A stretch of 64,000 nucleotides of DNA, taken from the NCBI GenBank assembly GCA_013399015.1, contig VWZX01009189.1, positions 608,840-672,839 of the forward strand. Reading direction: 5' to 3'. The stretch's first letter is position 1, and every line of letters begins with the position of its first letter. A program made the position numbers and the translations under genes. Under the pieces are notes generated by a model. The model was not told the DNA's origin and did no database searches. It saw only the letters and a program-made list of their open reading frames with translations. This DNA comes from Galbula dea. Its lineage: Eukaryota; Chordata; Aves; Piciformes; Galbulidae. Shown in pieces: positions 63,921-64,000 of this stretch.

Positions 63921-64000
63921 AGGCTGCATCCCGCTGGACCCCGACCCCCGCTTCCCGCTGCGCCAGGCTGTGCCCTCCCCACCCTAAGCTGCCTGGGGGC

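Noticed and set aside
63280..63922. Overlapping ORFs of 96-182 codons on both strands
   Set aside because: All coincide with the GC-rich minisatellite. Unit lengths vary and are not consistently multiples of three, and no family is recognisable.
1..64000. Searches for tRNA, rRNA, CRISPR arrays, bacterial operons, viral genes or full-length transposons
   Set aside because: None was found by eye. The window is an ordinary vertebrate two-gene locus, and the only mobile element recognised is the CR1 fragment. A library-based repeat search could still reveal more diverged remnants.

Overview
This is a window of vertebrate nuclear DNA. It is most likely from a bird. A degenerate CR1 retroposon tail carries the octamer repeats typical of avian and reptilian CR1. 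The genes are compact compared with mammals and the GC-rich minisatellite is also typical of birds. One undetermined base (N at 53982) shows that this is a draft assembly. The gene order is the conserved GNA12-AMZ1 neighbourhood known from human chromosome 7p22, with the two genes convergent.

Region 1, 1 to about 44 kb, + strand: the complete GNA12 gene (G-protein alpha-12). A CpG-island promoter with GC boxes and CCAAT boxes leads into exon 1 (start codon at 897). Four coding exons, all joined in phase 0, encode a 385-residue protein: 897-1217, 13753-13968, 35853-35903 and 36872-37441. Introns of 12.5, 21.9 and 1.0 kb separate them. The 3' UTR follows, with candidate poly(A) signals near 38.8, 40.3, 43.0 and 43.9 kb.

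Region 2, about 44 to 49.5 kb: the space between the two convergent 3' ends. I find no gene here. It holds a strong 19-bp hairpin (46113-46167) and a CCAAT/TATA-like cluster (48796-48826).

Region 3, about 49.5 to 57.5 kb, - strand: the full coding sequence of AMZ1 (archaemetzincin-1), a metzincin-type zinc metallopeptidase. Six coding exons encode 502 residues. The core HExxHxxG motif and the four-cysteine structural zinc motif are present, but Thr replaces the third zinc-binding His of the archaemetzincin signature. The CR1 fragment lies in the intron after coding exon 4, and a 14-base C homopolymer plus the N lie just upstream of the catalytic exon.

Region 4, 57.5 to 64 kb: 5' flank or first intron of AMZ1. 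It has no recognisable coding exon. A homeobox-motif-rich block (61.0-61.34 kb) is a candidate enhancer, and a degenerate GC-rich minisatellite with a period near 37 bp fills 63.48-63.92 kb.

The two genes have no known shared pathway. GNA12 relays receptor signals to RhoGEFs at the plasma membrane, and AMZ1 is a poorly characterised peptidase. Their adjacency is conserved synteny. I found no undescribed multigene system. The most useful second looks are the upstream ORFs of GNA12, the altered zinc-ligand position of AMZ1, the intergenic hairpin, the candidate enhancers and the minisatellite.
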